A DNA stretch of 29,054 nucleotides from an uncultured Pelagibacteraceae bacterium (GTDB lineage Bacteria; Pseudomonadota; Alphaproteobacteria; Pelagibacterales; Pelagibacteraceae): assembly GCA_902572155.1 (NCBI GenBank), contig CACGET010000008.1, forward strand, positions 1 to 29,054, read 5' to 3'. Shown piece after piece: positions 15,749-24,335 of the stretch (positions are counted from its first letter, which is position 1; each line of letters starts with the position of its first letter). The position numbers and the translations under genes were made by a program. Below the pieces are notes generated by a model. It made no database searches. It saw nothing but the letters and a program-made list of their open reading frames with translations, and was not told the origin of the DNA.

Positions 15749-15764
15749 TATATGAAGTCATATA
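15749..15764. repeat. 16-bp inverted repeat (7-bp arms), possible operator
   Basis: TATATGA-AG-TCATATA has perfect 7-bp arms around a 2-bp centre. It lies 8 bp after the first palindrome, and the two centres are about 23 bp apart, roughly two helical turns. It shares no clear half-site with its neighbour, so two different regulators are possible. It does not match an iron, FNR or Irr box that I can recognise with confidence. Confidence 0.45.
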
Positions 15765-15811
15765 TTTAAGTAGAAATAAACAATATTGAGTATATTAAAT
15801 TATATTTATTA

Positions 15812-16321
15812 ATGTCAGAAAAAAAAACTAACAGAAGAGATTTCTTATTTACAGCCACTTATGCAGTGGGTGCAGTAGGTGTTGGCGCAGCTGTTTGGCC
15901 AATGATTGACCAAATGAATCCAGATGCTTCTGTAAAAGCATTAGCAAGTACAGAGGTTGATATCAGCTCAGTAAAGCCAGGAAATACAATTACGGTACTT
16001 TGGAGGGGCAAACCAGTTTTTATAAGAAGAAGAACACAAGAAGAAATTACAGAGGCAAGATTAGTAAAAATGGAAGATTTAATTCATCCAGAAAAAGATG
16101 AAGACAGAGCCAAAAATCCAGAATGGCTTGTCATGTTGGGAGTTTGTACCCATTTAGGATGTGTTCCCTTGAATGATAAAGGAGATTATGATGGATGGTT
16201 TTGTCCATGTCATGGATCACATTATGATACTTCAGGTAGAATTAGAAAAGGACCTGCGCCGTGGAATATGGAAGTACCAAAATATGAATTTGTAAATGCG
16301 AATACAATTAAAATTGGATAA
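15812..16321 (+). CDS. petA: Ubiquinol-cytochrome c reductase Rieske iron-sulfur subunit
   Basis: This is the 2Fe-2S subunit of the bc1 complex, which takes the first electron from ubiquinol. The protein has 169 residues. The N-terminus NRRDFLFTATYAVGAVGVGAA combines a Tat-like RR motif with the membrane anchor (about 11-30). The cluster ligands are C112 and H114 in CTHLGC and C131 and H134 in CPCHGSHYD; C117 and C133 form the usual disulfide. The insertion RRTQEEI typical of alphaproteobacteria is present near 73-79. It is the first gene of petABC, 21 bp ahead of petB. Confidence 0.98.
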   Translation: MSEKKTNRRDFLFTATYAVGAVGVGAAVWPMIDQMNPDASVKALASTEVDISSVKPGNTITVLWRGKPVFIRRRTQEEITEARLVKMEDLIHPEKDEDRAKNPEWLVMLGVCTHLGCVPLNDKGDYDGWFCPCHGSHYDTSGRIRKGPAPWNMEVPKYEFVNANTIKIG

Positions 16322-16342
16322 TAAATATATAAAGATAAAACT

Positions 16343-17611
16343 ATGAGTGATAACGAATATATACCAAAATCAAAAGTTGGAAAATGGTTTAATGATAGAC
16401 TGCCATTACTTACTCTTGCAAACCATTTGACTGATTATCCTACTCCAAAGAATTTAAACTATTGGTGGACGTTTGGAGGTATTTTAACTTTTTGTTTAAT
16501 AACTCAAATAATAACAGGATTGACACTTGCTATGCATTACATTGCTCACGCTGACATGGCTTTTGAAAGTGTTGAACATATAATGAGAGATGTGAATTAT
16601 GGATGGTTGATTAGATACATCCATGCAAATGGTGCTTCGATGTTTTTTCTGGCTGTATATATACATATTTTTAGATCGTTGTTTTATGGATCATATAAAT
16701 CTCCAAGAGAAATTATTTGGATAATAGGAATTATTATTTATTTATTAATGATGGCTGCTGCATTTATGGGATATGTATTACCATGGGGACAAATGAGTTT
16801 CTGGGGAGCAACTGTCATAACGAATTTGTTTAGTGCAATTCCATTGGTAGGAGAGGGTATCGTTACTTGGTTGTGGGGAGGTTATTCAGTAGACAATCCA
16901 ACATTGACTAGATTTTTTACTCTTCATTATTTAATTCCATTTTTAATATTAGGTTTGGTCGTTTTACATATATGGGCACTTCATGTGCCAGGTAACAATA
17001 ATCCAGTAGGAATAGATATAAAAAAACCTTCAAAGGATACTGTACCATTTCACCCTTACATTGTAATTAAAGATGGTTTTGCATTATTAATGTTTATGAT
17101 TGTTTTTGCATTTTTTGTTTTTTATTCACCAAATATTTTAGGTCATGCAGATAATTATATAGAAGCGAACCCAATGGTAACTCCTGCACACATTGTGCCA
17201 GAATGGTATCTATTGCCTTTTTATGCAATTTTAAGATCTGTTCCTGACAAGCTACTTGGAGTTATTGCAATGCTTTCAGCCATTCTAATTTTAGCTGTTT
17301 TACCTTGGCTAGACACATCAAAAATTAGATCTGCAGTCTTTAGACCTTTGTACAAACAATTTTACTGGATATTAGTAGCAGATGTTTTAATTTTAGGTTA
17401 CATGGGCGCAATGCCAGCTGAAGGATTATATTTGTTGATTGCAAGAGTAGCTACAGCTTATTATTTCCTTCATTTCCTAGTAGTTTTACCTCTTTTAGGG
17501 TTTAAAGAGAAAACATTGCCAGTACCGTTAAGTATTACTGAACCTGTACTCGGTGGTATGGCAAATTTAGCAACAGCTAAACAAAATGAAAGTATTGACA
17601 AAATAAAGTGA
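16343..17611 (+). CDS. petB: Cytochrome b of the bc1 complex
   Basis: This 422-residue membrane subunit binds hemes bL and bH and forms both quinone sites. The four heme ligands appear as two pairs with 14-residue spacing: H94/H108 and H195/H209. The Qo-site motif PEWY is at 286-289. Hydrophobicity supports eight membrane helices, so it is the fused bc1 form rather than split b6/IV. The PLLTLANHLTDYPTPKNLNY N-terminus is typical of alphaproteobacteria. The stop TGA overlaps the petC start (GTGA), coupling translation. Confidence 0.98.
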   Translation: MSDNEYIPKSKVGKWFNDRLPLLTLANHLTDYPTPKNLNYWWTFGGILTFCLITQIITGLTLAMHYIAHADMAFESVEHIMRDVNYGWLIRYIHANGASMFFLAVYIHIFRSLFYGSYKSPREIIWIIGIIIYLLMMAAAFMGYVLPWGQMSFWGATVITNLFSAIPLVGEGIVTWLWGGYSVDNPTLTRFFTLHYLIPFLILGLVVLHIWALHVPGNNNPVGIDIKKPSKDTVPFHPYIVIKDGFALLMFMIVFAFFVFYSPNILGHADNYIEANPMVTPAHIVPEWYLLPFYAILRSVPDKLLGVIAMLSAILILAVLPWLDTSKIRSAVFRPLYKQFYWILVADVLILGYMGAMPAEGLYLLIARVATAYYFLHFLVVLPLLGFKEKTLPVPLSITEPVLGGMANLATAKQNESIDKIK

Positions 17612-18390
17612 AAAGCTTTTTAAAGATATTTTCTATTTTAATTTTTTTGGGCTGTTCCTTAAATTTTTACTCTAGTGCAGCTGAAAAAGTAGAATATTTA
17701 AAAACTGACTGGAGTTTCAAGGGTCTTTTTGGAAAGTTTGATAGAGGATCACTTCAAAGAGGTTATCAAGTTTATACAGAAGTGTGTGCATCTTGTCACT
17801 CAATGAAATATCTGAGTTATAGAAATTTAGCAGAAGATGGAGGTCCAGAATTTTCAGTGGCAGAGGCAAAAGCTATCGCTGCCTCCTTTGACGTTACTGA
17901 TGGACCAAATGCTGATGGTGAAATGTTTATAAGACCAGCCAAATTATCTGATAAATTTGTAATGCCATATGAAAATATTAAAGCTGCTCAGGCTGCTAAC
18001 GGAGGAGCATATCCACCTGATATGTCTGTACTAGTAAAAGCAAGAGGTGGTGGAGTAGATTATATTTATTCGCTCCTTCAAGGATACGAGGAGGCTCCAA
18101 GTGGAATTACACTAGATGATGGAGTTTATTATAACAAATACATGTATGGAAATAATATAAAAATGTCAGCACCACTATCAGATGATTTGATTGAATATGG
18201 AGATGGAACAAAAGCAACTGTAGAACAGATGTCAAAAGATGTAACCACATTTTTAATGTGGGCAGCAGAGCCTCACTTAGAGTCTAGACACAGAATGGGT
18301 TTCAAAGCAATTGTCTATTTAATTATATTAACAATATTAGTTTATTTTAGTATGAAAAAAATTTGGTCACGTGTTGAATCGGAAGTTTAA
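17608..18390 (+). CDS. petC: Cytochrome c1 of the bc1 complex
   Basis: This protein carries the c-type heme that passes electrons from the Rieske centre to a soluble or membrane cytochrome c. It has 260 residues from a GTG start overlapping the petB stop. The signal peptide (about 5-24) ends near SSAAEKVEY. The heme site is C60-A-S-C63-H64, and the likely axial methionine is M186 in KMSAPL. A C-terminal anchor (about 232-249) is followed by a basic tail. The last 24 bp overlap the 3' end of the convergent ychF gene. Confidence 0.97.
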   Translation: MKSFLKIFSILIFLGCSLNFYSSAAEKVEYLKTDWSFKGLFGKFDRGSLQRGYQVYTEVCASCHSMKYLSYRNLAEDGGPEFSVAEAKAIAASFDVTDGPNADGEMFIRPAKLSDKFVMPYENIKAAQAANGGAYPPDMSVLVKARGGGVDYIYSLLQGYEEAPSGITLDDGVYYNKYMYGNNIKMSAPLSDDLIEYGDGTKATVEQMSKDVTTFLMWAAEPHLESRHRMGFKAIVYLIILTILVYFSMKKIWSRVESEV

Positions 18391-19440
18391 TACGTCTCCA
18401 TCTTTTACGATATAATCTTTACCTTCCAATCTCATTTTTCCACTAGTTTTTGAATTTACCCATCCATCATTTGCTATAAAATCTTCATATGAAACTGTTT
18501 CTGCTCGTATAAAACCCTTTTCAAAATCTGAATGAATTTCACCAGCAGCTTTAGGCGCAGTACAATTCTTCTGAATAGTCCAGGCTCTAGTTTCTTCAGG
18601 TCCAGAAGTAAAATAGGTATCTAATTCTAAGATCTTATATCCCTTTTGAATTAGCATGTTTAATCCAGTCTCTTTTAATCCTATCATTTCCATATATTTT
18701 TTTTTCTCATCTGACTTTAGCCCATTAATTTGATTTTCTATATCTGCAGACACAATTATCGTATTATTCTCACCAAATTTTTTCATAAAATTTTTAGTGT
18801 ATATATTGCCTTCCTGAATACTTTGCTCATCTACGTTACATACTAATATCTTTGGCTTTATAGATAGTAAACCACACTGATTAAGTTGTTTGCTATCAAA
18901 ATCATTTTTTAAAATTGATATGTCTTTAGCATTATTTATACAATCTAGAGCTATCTCTAATATTTTTAGATGTTCTTCATCGATATTCTTTTTATTGTTT
19001 TTATCCAACCTTTTTTGAATAGACTCTAAATCTGCTAACATTATCTCAGTTTCAATTATTTCAAGATCTCTTACAGGATCAACAGTGGGATTGACATTTT
19101 GAATATCCTCAGAGTCAAAACATCTAACCATATGAATTATCGCATCTACTTCCCTAATATGTGATAAAAATTTATTACCTAAACCTTCTCCTTTAGAAGC
19201 ACCCTTTACCAAACCCGCAATATCAACAAATGAGATTGTTGTATTTATAGTTTTCCTAGACTTTGAAACTCTAGATAGATTGTTTAGCCTATTATCAGGC
19301 ACAGGTACAATTCCAACATTAGGATCTATGGTACAAAAAGGAAAATTTGCTGCTTGAGCTTTACTTGAATTAGTTAAAGCGTTAAATAAAGTGGATTTAC
19401 CTACATTGGGTAACCCAACTATTCCACACTTAAAACTCAT
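18367..19440 (-). CDS. ychF: YchF/Obg-like ATPase
   Basis: YchF is a universal P-loop ATPase that associates with ribosomes and influences translation and redox stress responses. The protein has 357 residues. The P-loop is GLPNVGKST (9-17), followed by NFPFCTIDPNVG and switch II DIAGLVKGASKGEGLGNKFL (73-92). The specificity motif is NVDE in place of the GTPase NKxD, fitting ATP preference. The C-terminal TGS-like region contains TAPKAAGEIHSDFEKGFIRA and ends in GDVLNFRFNT. Its ATG overlaps the pth stop as TAATG. Confidence 0.97.
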   Translation of the reverse strand: MSFKCGIVGLPNVGKSTLFNALTNSSKAQAANFPFCTIDPNVGIVPVPDNRLNNLSRVSKSRKTINTTISFVDIAGLVKGASKGEGLGNKFLSHIREVDAIIHMVRCFDSEDIQNVNPTVDPVRDLEIIETEIMLADLESIQKRLDKNNKKNIDEEHLKILEIALDCINNAKDISILKNDFDSKQLNQCGLLSIKPKILVCNVDEQSIQEGNIYTKNFMKKFGENNTIIVSADIENQINGLKSDEKKKYMEMIGLKETGLNMLIQKGYKILELDTYFTSGPEETRAWTIQKNCTAPKAAGEIHSDFEKGFIRAETVSYEDFIANDGWVNSKTSGKMRLEGKDYIVKDGDVLNFRFNT

Positions 19441-20000
19441 TATTTATTATTTACAGTACTAGAAAAAAGATCTAATTTCTTTTCTACAAGAATTGAAATC
19501 GAATCTAAAATATTCTCTATAATTTTTTCTAACTCAACAATCTCATCCTCTTCGAAATTTTGAAGAACGTAATCTCCAATTTCAATATTATTCTTTGGTT
19601 TACCAATTCCAATTCTTACTCTTGAATAATCTTTTCCAATAAATTTATCAATGGAGGCAATTCCATTGTGACCTGCACTTGATCCACTAAACTTAGTTTT
19701 AATTTTTCCAAATTCAACATCCAAATCATCATGGAAAACAATTACATCTTCCACATCAATTTTAAAGTATTCGATAAGCTCTCTAATACAAACCCCAGAG
19801 CTATTCATAAAAGTTAAAGGTTTGATTGCGTAAACTTTTTGCTCGTTAACATTTCCAGTAGTTAATAGTCCTTTAAATTTAGGTTTTTGTTTTGACAAAC
19901 CAAATTTTTTATTAATTGAGTCTATAATTTTAAAACCAACATTGTGTCTATTTTTTTCACTATCTGGAGTGGGATTACCTAAGCCTACAAATAAAAGCAT
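19440..20000 (-). CDS. pth: Peptidyl-tRNA hydrolase
   Basis: Pth frees tRNA from stalled peptidyl-tRNA. The 186-residue protein has the complete active site: N9 in VGLGNP, catalytic H19 in NRHNVGF, N66 in LTFMNSSG and D91 in VFHDDLD. The SGSSAGHNGIASI substrate loop and RVRIGIGKP follow. It lies between rplY (41 bp upstream) and ychF (1-bp overlap), a very common bacterial order. The 41-bp gap before it shows no clear promoter or terminator. Confidence 0.97.
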   Translation of the reverse strand: MLLFVGLGNPTPDSEKNRHNVGFKIIDSINKKFGLSKQKPKFKGLLTTGNVNEQKVYAIKPLTFMNSSGVCIRELIEYFKIDVEDVIVFHDDLDVEFGKIKTKFSGSSAGHNGIASIDKFIGKDYSRVRIGIGKPKNNIEIGDYVLQNFEEDEIVELEKIIENILDSISILVEKKLDLFSSTVNNK

Positions 20001-20041
20001 ATATTTTTTATTAATTGATAGTAAAATTCAACTTTGATAAA

Positions 20042-20752
20042 TTATTTTTTTTCTTCGGTAGGTTTTTTATCTTCGCCCTCTTTTTTATCACCCTCAGCTG
20101 CTGGTTTTTCTCCTTCGGCGGTAGTATCAGCAGCTTCTGCTCCCTCAGCACCCTCAGTAGTCTCTGCTTCAGCAGGTTTTTCAGGTTCTTTCATAACTGT
20201 TGGAGCTGCAAGTGTAGCAATAACAAAGTCTCTTCCTTGAATTGTGGGAACCACTTCATTATCTAATTTAATTGATGATATTTTAAAACTTTCCCCAATA
20301 TCTATTCCATCAAGATTTATAACAAGATTTTCTGGTATTTTTTCACTAGGACATTTTAATTCTACTTTTCTTCTAACAATATTTAAAACTCCACCTCTTT
20401 TTAACCCTGGTGATTTTTCATGATTGATAAATTGAACTGGTACTTCTATTCTTATTTTTATACCTGGTACAACCCTTAAAAAATCAATATGGATCGGCTC
20501 ATCTGTTATAACGTCATATTTTATTTCCCTTGGTAAAACATTTTGAGCCTTACCATCAATGTCTAAGGTTAGAATATTAGATAAAAAATTATCCTTTTCT
20601 AATAAGTTTTTTAATAATTTTTTTGAAATAAAAATTTTTTCATTATCTGACTCTCCACCATATATTATAGCTGGAACATTTCCATTATTTCTAAGAAAAT
20701 TCAGTTCCCCTTTAGTTTTGTCAGTTCTAATGTTTGCGTTTATTGAATTCAT
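20042..20752 (-). CDS. rplY: Ribosomal protein bL25 (CTC family) with acidic tail
   Basis: bL25 binds 5S rRNA in the large subunit. The 236-residue protein is the long CTC form: an N-terminal 5S-binding domain (about 3-92, starting INANIRTDKTKG, with VPAIIYGG) and a C-terminal beta domain (about 95-187, with HEKSPGLKRGGVLNIVRR). Residues 188-236 form a low-complexity tail rich in Ala, Glu, Gly and Lys. The tail DNA is clearly less AT-rich than its surroundings, and several antisense frames over it are artefacts. It lies 44 bp after prs and 41 bp before pth. Confidence 0.96.
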   Translation of the reverse strand: MNSINANIRTDKTKGELNFLRNNGNVPAIIYGGESDNEKIFISKKLLKNLLEKDNFLSNILTLDIDGKAQNVLPREIKYDVITDEPIHIDFLRVVPGIKIRIEVPVQFINHEKSPGLKRGGVLNIVRRKVELKCPSEKIPENLVINLDGIDIGESFKISSIKLDNEVVPTIQGRDFVIATLAAPTVMKEPEKPAEAETTEGAEGAEAADTTAEGEKPAAEGDKKEGEDKKPTEEKK

Positions 20753-20765
20753 AAAACAACGCGTT

Positions 20766-20796
20766 TTATCTCAAGTTTCTAAATAACTCAAGATAA
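20766..20796. repeat. Small inverted and direct repeats between prs and rplY
   Basis: TTATCT (20766-20771) and AGATAA (20791-20796) form an imperfect inverted repeat across 19 bp. CTCAAG occurs twice in the same orientation (20770-20775 and 20787-20792). The stem is too weak and lacks a T run for a terminator. It may be a protein-binding or leader element of rplY, or chance. Confidence 0.25.
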
Positions 20797-21729
20797 TTAT
20801 TTAAACAAATCTGAAACAGATGTTGAATTTGATATTCTTTTAATTGCTTCTCCCATTAAGCCAGAAATAGGTAATACTTCAATGTTTTTAACACCTTTAG
20901 TTTTGCTAATGTTATCAATTGTATCTGTGATTACTAAATTTTTAATAACAGAGTTTTTAATTTTTTTTACAGCGTCTCCACTAAGCACCCCATGTGTGAT
21001 ATAAACATAAACATCTTTTGCGCCTCTATCTTTTAGAGCTTTCGCTGCGTTAACTATTGTGCCTCCTGAGTCAATTATATCATCTACAATGACACAAGTT
21101 TTACCTTTTACATCACCAATAATATTCATTACTTGTGACTGACCTGGTTTGGGTCTTCTTTTGTCTACAATTGCTAGTCCAACATTTAAAAGTTTGCCAA
21201 GTGCTCTTGCTCTTTCAGTACCACCAACATCTGGTGCCACACATATAATATTTTTACTTCTTATTTTCTTTTTTACATGTCTTGCAAAAATAGGTGTTGC
21301 AAATAAGTTATCCACTGGAATATCAAAAAAACCTTGAATCTGCCCTGCGTGCAAATCTACTGTTACTACTCTGTCTGCGCCAGCAGTAGTAATCAAATTA
21401 GAAACAAGCTTAGCTGATATGGAGGTTCTTGGAACTACTTTTCTATCTTGTCGCGCGTATCCGAAATACGGAATAACAGCAGTTATATTTTTGGCTGAAG
21501 ATCTTTTTAAAGCATCAATACATAACAATAGCTCCATCAAATTATCATTAGCTGGTGATGAAATTGATTGAATTATAAAAATACTGTTCCCTCTGATATT
21601 CTCATTAATTTCAACATAGATCTCACCATCAGAAAAATTTCTAATACTTGAATTAACCAATTTGGACTTCAAATATTTTGCAATATTTTTACTAAGAATT
21701 TTATTACTGTTTCCGGATAATAATTTCAT
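20797..21729 (-). CDS. prs: Ribose-phosphate pyrophosphokinase
   Basis: Prs makes PRPP from ribose-5-phosphate and ATP, the precursor for nucleotides, histidine and tryptophan. The protein has 310 residues, the normal class I length. Motifs include YFGYARQDRK (about 96-105), VVTVDLHAGQIQGFFDIP (about 124-141) and the PRPP loop CVIVDDIIDSGGTI (about 211-224). Allosteric-site residues cannot be judged by eye. It begins 8 bp after pgeF and precedes rplY, an order common in alphaproteobacteria. Confidence 0.97.
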   Translation of the reverse strand: MKLLSGNSNKILSKNIAKYLKSKLVNSSIRNFSDGEIYVEINENIRGNSIFIIQSISSPANDNLMELLLCIDALKRSSAKNITAVIPYFGYARQDRKVVPRTSISAKLVSNLITTAGADRVVTVDLHAGQIQGFFDIPVDNLFATPIFARHVKKKIRSKNIICVAPDVGGTERARALGKLLNVGLAIVDKRRPKPGQSQVMNIIGDVKGKTCVIVDDIIDSGGTIVNAAKALKDRGAKDVYVYITHGVLSGDAVKKIKNSVIKNLVITDTIDNISKTKGVKNIEVLPISGLMGEAIKRISNSTSVSDLFK

Positions 21730-21737
21730 TAAAAACC

Positions 21738-22496
21738 TTAATTAAGCATAATTATTGAAATATTTCTACCATAATCATCATGATTTAAACTCAAAGCTCT
21801 TCTTGCACTAAAAAATTTATTTTTTATATCAAAAGTATCGATTTTAATAGTTTCTATATTTTTAATTTCATTCTTTAAAATTGATGAATAAACATAACTA
21901 CTCAAATCAAAATAAAGTTTGTTATTGGTATTTATAAAATATTTAAGGTTTTCTTTATTCTTCTTTAAAAACTTTGTTTTAAAATCTTCTTGTACCTCGT
22001 AATTTTTTACTGAAATTGAAGGACCTATGGAAGCTATCATATTTTTGGAATTACATCCTTTTTTTTTCATGAATTTAATTACTTTCCCTATAATATTACT
22101 GAATGCACCTTTCCATCCCGCATGTATCGCAGCAATCATTTTTTTTTTATCATCATAGATTAAGATTGGAACACAATCAGCTGTTAAAACTGCAATAGGT
22201 AATTTTTTTTGATTAGTAATTATTGCATCAGCTTCAGGCCTTATCATTTTTTTATATTTTTTATCTATATATATAAATTTATTACTATGTATTTGATTTA
22301 TTAAAAAAATATCTCTTGCTGATTTGCTAATTTTTTTTTTTACTATTTGTAAATTTTTTTTAACATTTGATGATAAGTCTCTTGAGCCATAGCCACAATT
22401 TAAACTTTTATAAATATCTTTTGATGTACCACCATTGCTATTAAAAAAACCATGGGACAAATTATTTATTTTCTTAAGATTTTTTGATTTAATCAC
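21738..22496 (-). CDS. pgeF: Laccase-domain peptidoglycan editing factor PgeF (YfiH)
   Basis: PgeF hydrolyses faulty peptidoglycan precursors carrying L-Ser in place of L-Ala; the fold was formerly called multicopper polyphenol oxidase. The 252-residue protein has the three zinc/active-site residues H70 (QIHS), C108 (LTADCVPIL) and H125 (AAIHAGWKG). The SIGPSISVKNYEV strand follows at about 156-168. It starts with GTG at 22496 and overlaps the midA-like stop by 8 bp. The catalytic set is complete, so activity is expected; the exact substrate in this organism is inferred. Confidence 0.92.
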   Translation of the reverse strand: MIKSKNLKKINNLSHGFFNSNGGTSKDIYKSLNCGYGSRDLSSNVKKNLQIVKKKISKSARDIFLINQIHSNKFIYIDKKYKKMIRPEADAIITNQKKLPIAVLTADCVPILIYDDKKKMIAAIHAGWKGAFSNIIGKVIKFMKKKGCNSKNMIASIGPSISVKNYEVQEDFKTKFLKKNKENLKYFINTNNKLYFDLSSYVYSSILKNEIKNIETIKIDTFDIKNKFFSARRALSLNHDDYGRNISIIMLN

Positions 22497-23544
22497 CTTG
22501 AAAACCTGTATTAAATTTATTATTTCTATTTTTAATTAGCATTACCTTGAATAATTCTCCCATTTGCCTTTTATCAATAAGACGTTTTATTCTGTAAAAT
22601 AAATCAGTTTTTTTTGAGAAAGCTATACTTTTACTTATAATCTCTGCTCTTTGAAGAATTCCCATACTTGTAAGAAATTTTTTTTGACTTGTAATAATTT
22701 CGTTTAATTTATGAAATTGATTTGTGAATATTTTAAATAAATTGAAATTGATATTGTAGGTTATATCTGAATTTCCAATATTTTTAAGAATATCTGAATA
22801 TTTGTGCTTAGTTACCGCTTGAAGAGTATCTTGCATTTTTGAATGCAGATATCCATAATCAATTATTAATATTCCACCATCATTTTTTTCAACTATCTTA
22901 AATATAGTTTTTAAATATCTGAAAGTTTTTGGAGAATATTCAATAATGTTTTGATTTTTTGATATGTCAAATTTAAAGATCTGTTTTATATTCTTAATAT
23001 TTGCCTTCTTCTCAATAAATCTTGCATTATTTAAATCTTTTAATTCAACGTATCTTTCAAACCAACTTTCATTTTTTTTAAAATATTGTTTAATTGGAAT
23101 TGCATCAAAAAATTCATTAGCTAAAAATAAAGTAGGATATGAATTAATTTTTTTTAGATTTTTAATCCATGTGATTTTTTCGTGTTTTAAATTTTTTTTT
23201 TGTTCATTGATTAAAAATTTGCTTTTTTCATAAATCATAAAGTTACAAGCTTTAAAAAATTCTGGAAAATTTCTTAGGGTTTCAGTTATTACCTTCATCA
23301 TTTCTCCATTTCCTGCTCCTAATTCTAATAAATTAAACTTTTTTGGTGAACCAATACTCTTCCAGAATGTTATTGACCAAACACCAATTATTTCAGAAAA
23401 AAGTCTTGTTATATTTGGTGCTGTTACAAAATCACCTTCTATTCCGAATGGATTTTTTTTCATATAGTAGCCAAAATTTTTATCGTAAAGAGCCAACTCA
23501 ATGAATTTATCCAAAGGTATGCTAGTTGATCTGCTTATTGTCAT
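22489..23544 (-). CDS. SAM-dependent methyltransferase, MidA/NDUFAF7 family
   Basis: This 351-residue protein belongs to the family (COG1565) whose mitochondrial member NDUFAF7 methylates an arginine of complex I subunit NDUFS2. The family-specific GDFVTAPNITRLFSE (37-51) is followed by the SAM loop LLELGAGNGEMM (72-83), then LFLANEFFDAIP and a GGILIIDYGY strand. A role in complex I assembly is plausible for an organism with a full respiratory chain but is untested in bacteria of this kind. The start overlaps the lgt stop by 23 bp, and the stop overlaps pgeF. Confidence 0.88.
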   Translation of the reverse strand: MTISRSTSIPLDKFIELALYDKNFGYYMKKNPFGIEGDFVTAPNITRLFSEIIGVWSITFWKSIGSPKKFNLLELGAGNGEMMKVITETLRNFPEFFKACNFMIYEKSKFLINEQKKNLKHEKITWIKNLKKINSYPTLFLANEFFDAIPIKQYFKKNESWFERYVELKDLNNARFIEKKANIKNIKQIFKFDISKNQNIIEYSPKTFRYLKTIFKIVEKNDGGILIIDYGYLHSKMQDTLQAVTKHKYSDILKNIGNSDITYNINFNLFKIFTNQFHKLNEIITSQKKFLTSMGILQRAEIISKSIAFSKKTDLFYRIKRLIDKRQMGELFKVMLIKNRNNKFNTGFQGD

Positions 23545-24304
23545 GTTTAAAATAAAATAGAACTATTCCTAATAAAATAAATATAATACTAATAATTTGT
23601 CCCATAGATAAATTAAAGATTAAATAACCTAGTTGTTCATCTGGAACCCTTAAAAACTCAATTGCAAATCTAAATATTGAGTAGAGAATCAAAAATAAAG
23701 CTGAAATTAAACCAGGTTTTTTAATATAATTTTTTTTTTTAAAATACAGTAAGATTATAAACAATATGATACCCTCTAGTATTGCCTCATATAATTGTGA
23801 CGGATGTCTAGCTAAATTATCAACTTTTATAAATATTACTGACCAAGGAACTTCTGTAGGAACCCCATATAGCTCAGAATTTATAAAATTAGACAATCTT
23901 CCAAAAAAAATTCCAATAGGAGCAACTAATGCGACCAGGTCCATATATAAGAATGAATCCTCATTATTTTTTTTAGCAAATATTACACTTGATATAATAA
24001 TTCCTATCATACCACCATGAAATGACATGCCGCCTTCCCAAATTTTAAAAATATCAAAGAAATTATTTGAATAATAATTAAAGTTATAAAAAATTATATA
24101 CCCAAGTCTTCCACCAACAATTATTCCTATAATTAAATATGTAATATAATCATCAAATCTTTCACTAAAATTTACATTTTTAATAAATATTTTTTTGCAT
24201 AAGAGCCATCCTAGTAAAATTCCAAAAATATAGGATAAAGAATACCATCTAATACTTAATGAAAAAATTTCTATTGCTACTGGGTCAAAATTATTGATGA
24301 ACAT
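23522..24304 (-). CDS. lgt: Prolipoprotein diacylglyceryl transferase
   Basis: Lgt adds the diacylglyceryl group to the lipobox cysteine of lipoproteins in the inner membrane. The 260-residue protein has about seven membrane helices. Key motifs are GGMSFHGGMIG (91-101) with H96, GIFFGRLSNFINSELYG (131-147) with R136, RHPSQLYEAILEG (166-178) and FLRVPDEQLGYL (217-228). It heads the lgt-midA-pgeF cluster and is divergent from ubiK by 31 bp. Confidence 0.97.
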   Translation of the reverse strand: MFINNFDPVAIEIFSLSIRWYSLSYIFGILLGWLLCKKIFIKNVNFSERFDDYITYLIIGIIVGGRLGYIIFYNFNYYSNNFFDIFKIWEGGMSFHGGMIGIIISSVIFAKKNNEDSFLYMDLVALVAPIGIFFGRLSNFINSELYGVPTEVPWSVIFIKVDNLARHPSQLYEAILEGIILFIILLYFKKKNYIKKPGLISALFLILYSIFRFAIEFLRVPDEQLGYLIFNLSMGQIISIIFILLGIVLFYFKHDNKQIN

Positions 24305-24316
24305 TTAAATAATACT

Positions 24317-24322
24317 TATAAT
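24317..24322 (+). promoter_or_regulatory. Possible -10 element for ubiK
   Basis: A perfect TATAAT lies 13 bp before the ATG at 24336. It overlaps the alternative ATG at 24321, which argues for the later start. No clear -35 is visible, and the region is so AT-rich that chance matches are common. Confidence 0.35.
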
Positions 24323-24335
24323 GTATATATTAAAT

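Larger units (their letters stand above)
15706..15811. promoter_or_regulatory. Divergent trmL/petA control region
   Basis: This 106-bp gap is the largest in the window and must carry start signals for both trmL-hemF-greA and petABC. It is extremely AT-rich, with two adjacent palindromes (listed separately). A weak petA candidate is TTAAGT (15766-15771) with TATATT (15791-15796), but the 19-bp spacing and the base composition make it unreliable. No riboswitch-like structure was seen. Confidence 0.5.

Noticed and set aside
17608..17700. Lipoprotein signal in cytochrome c1 (FLGC)
   Set aside because: The -3 position does not fit a lipobox, and the normal cleavage region after SSA is present.
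20015..20266. Two plus-strand frames rich in Ser/Ala/Phe
   Set aside because: They mirror the low-complexity acidic tail of bL25 in the antisense direction.
20753..20796. Intrinsic terminator between prs and rplY
   Set aside because: The possible stem is short and mismatched, with no following T run in either direction.
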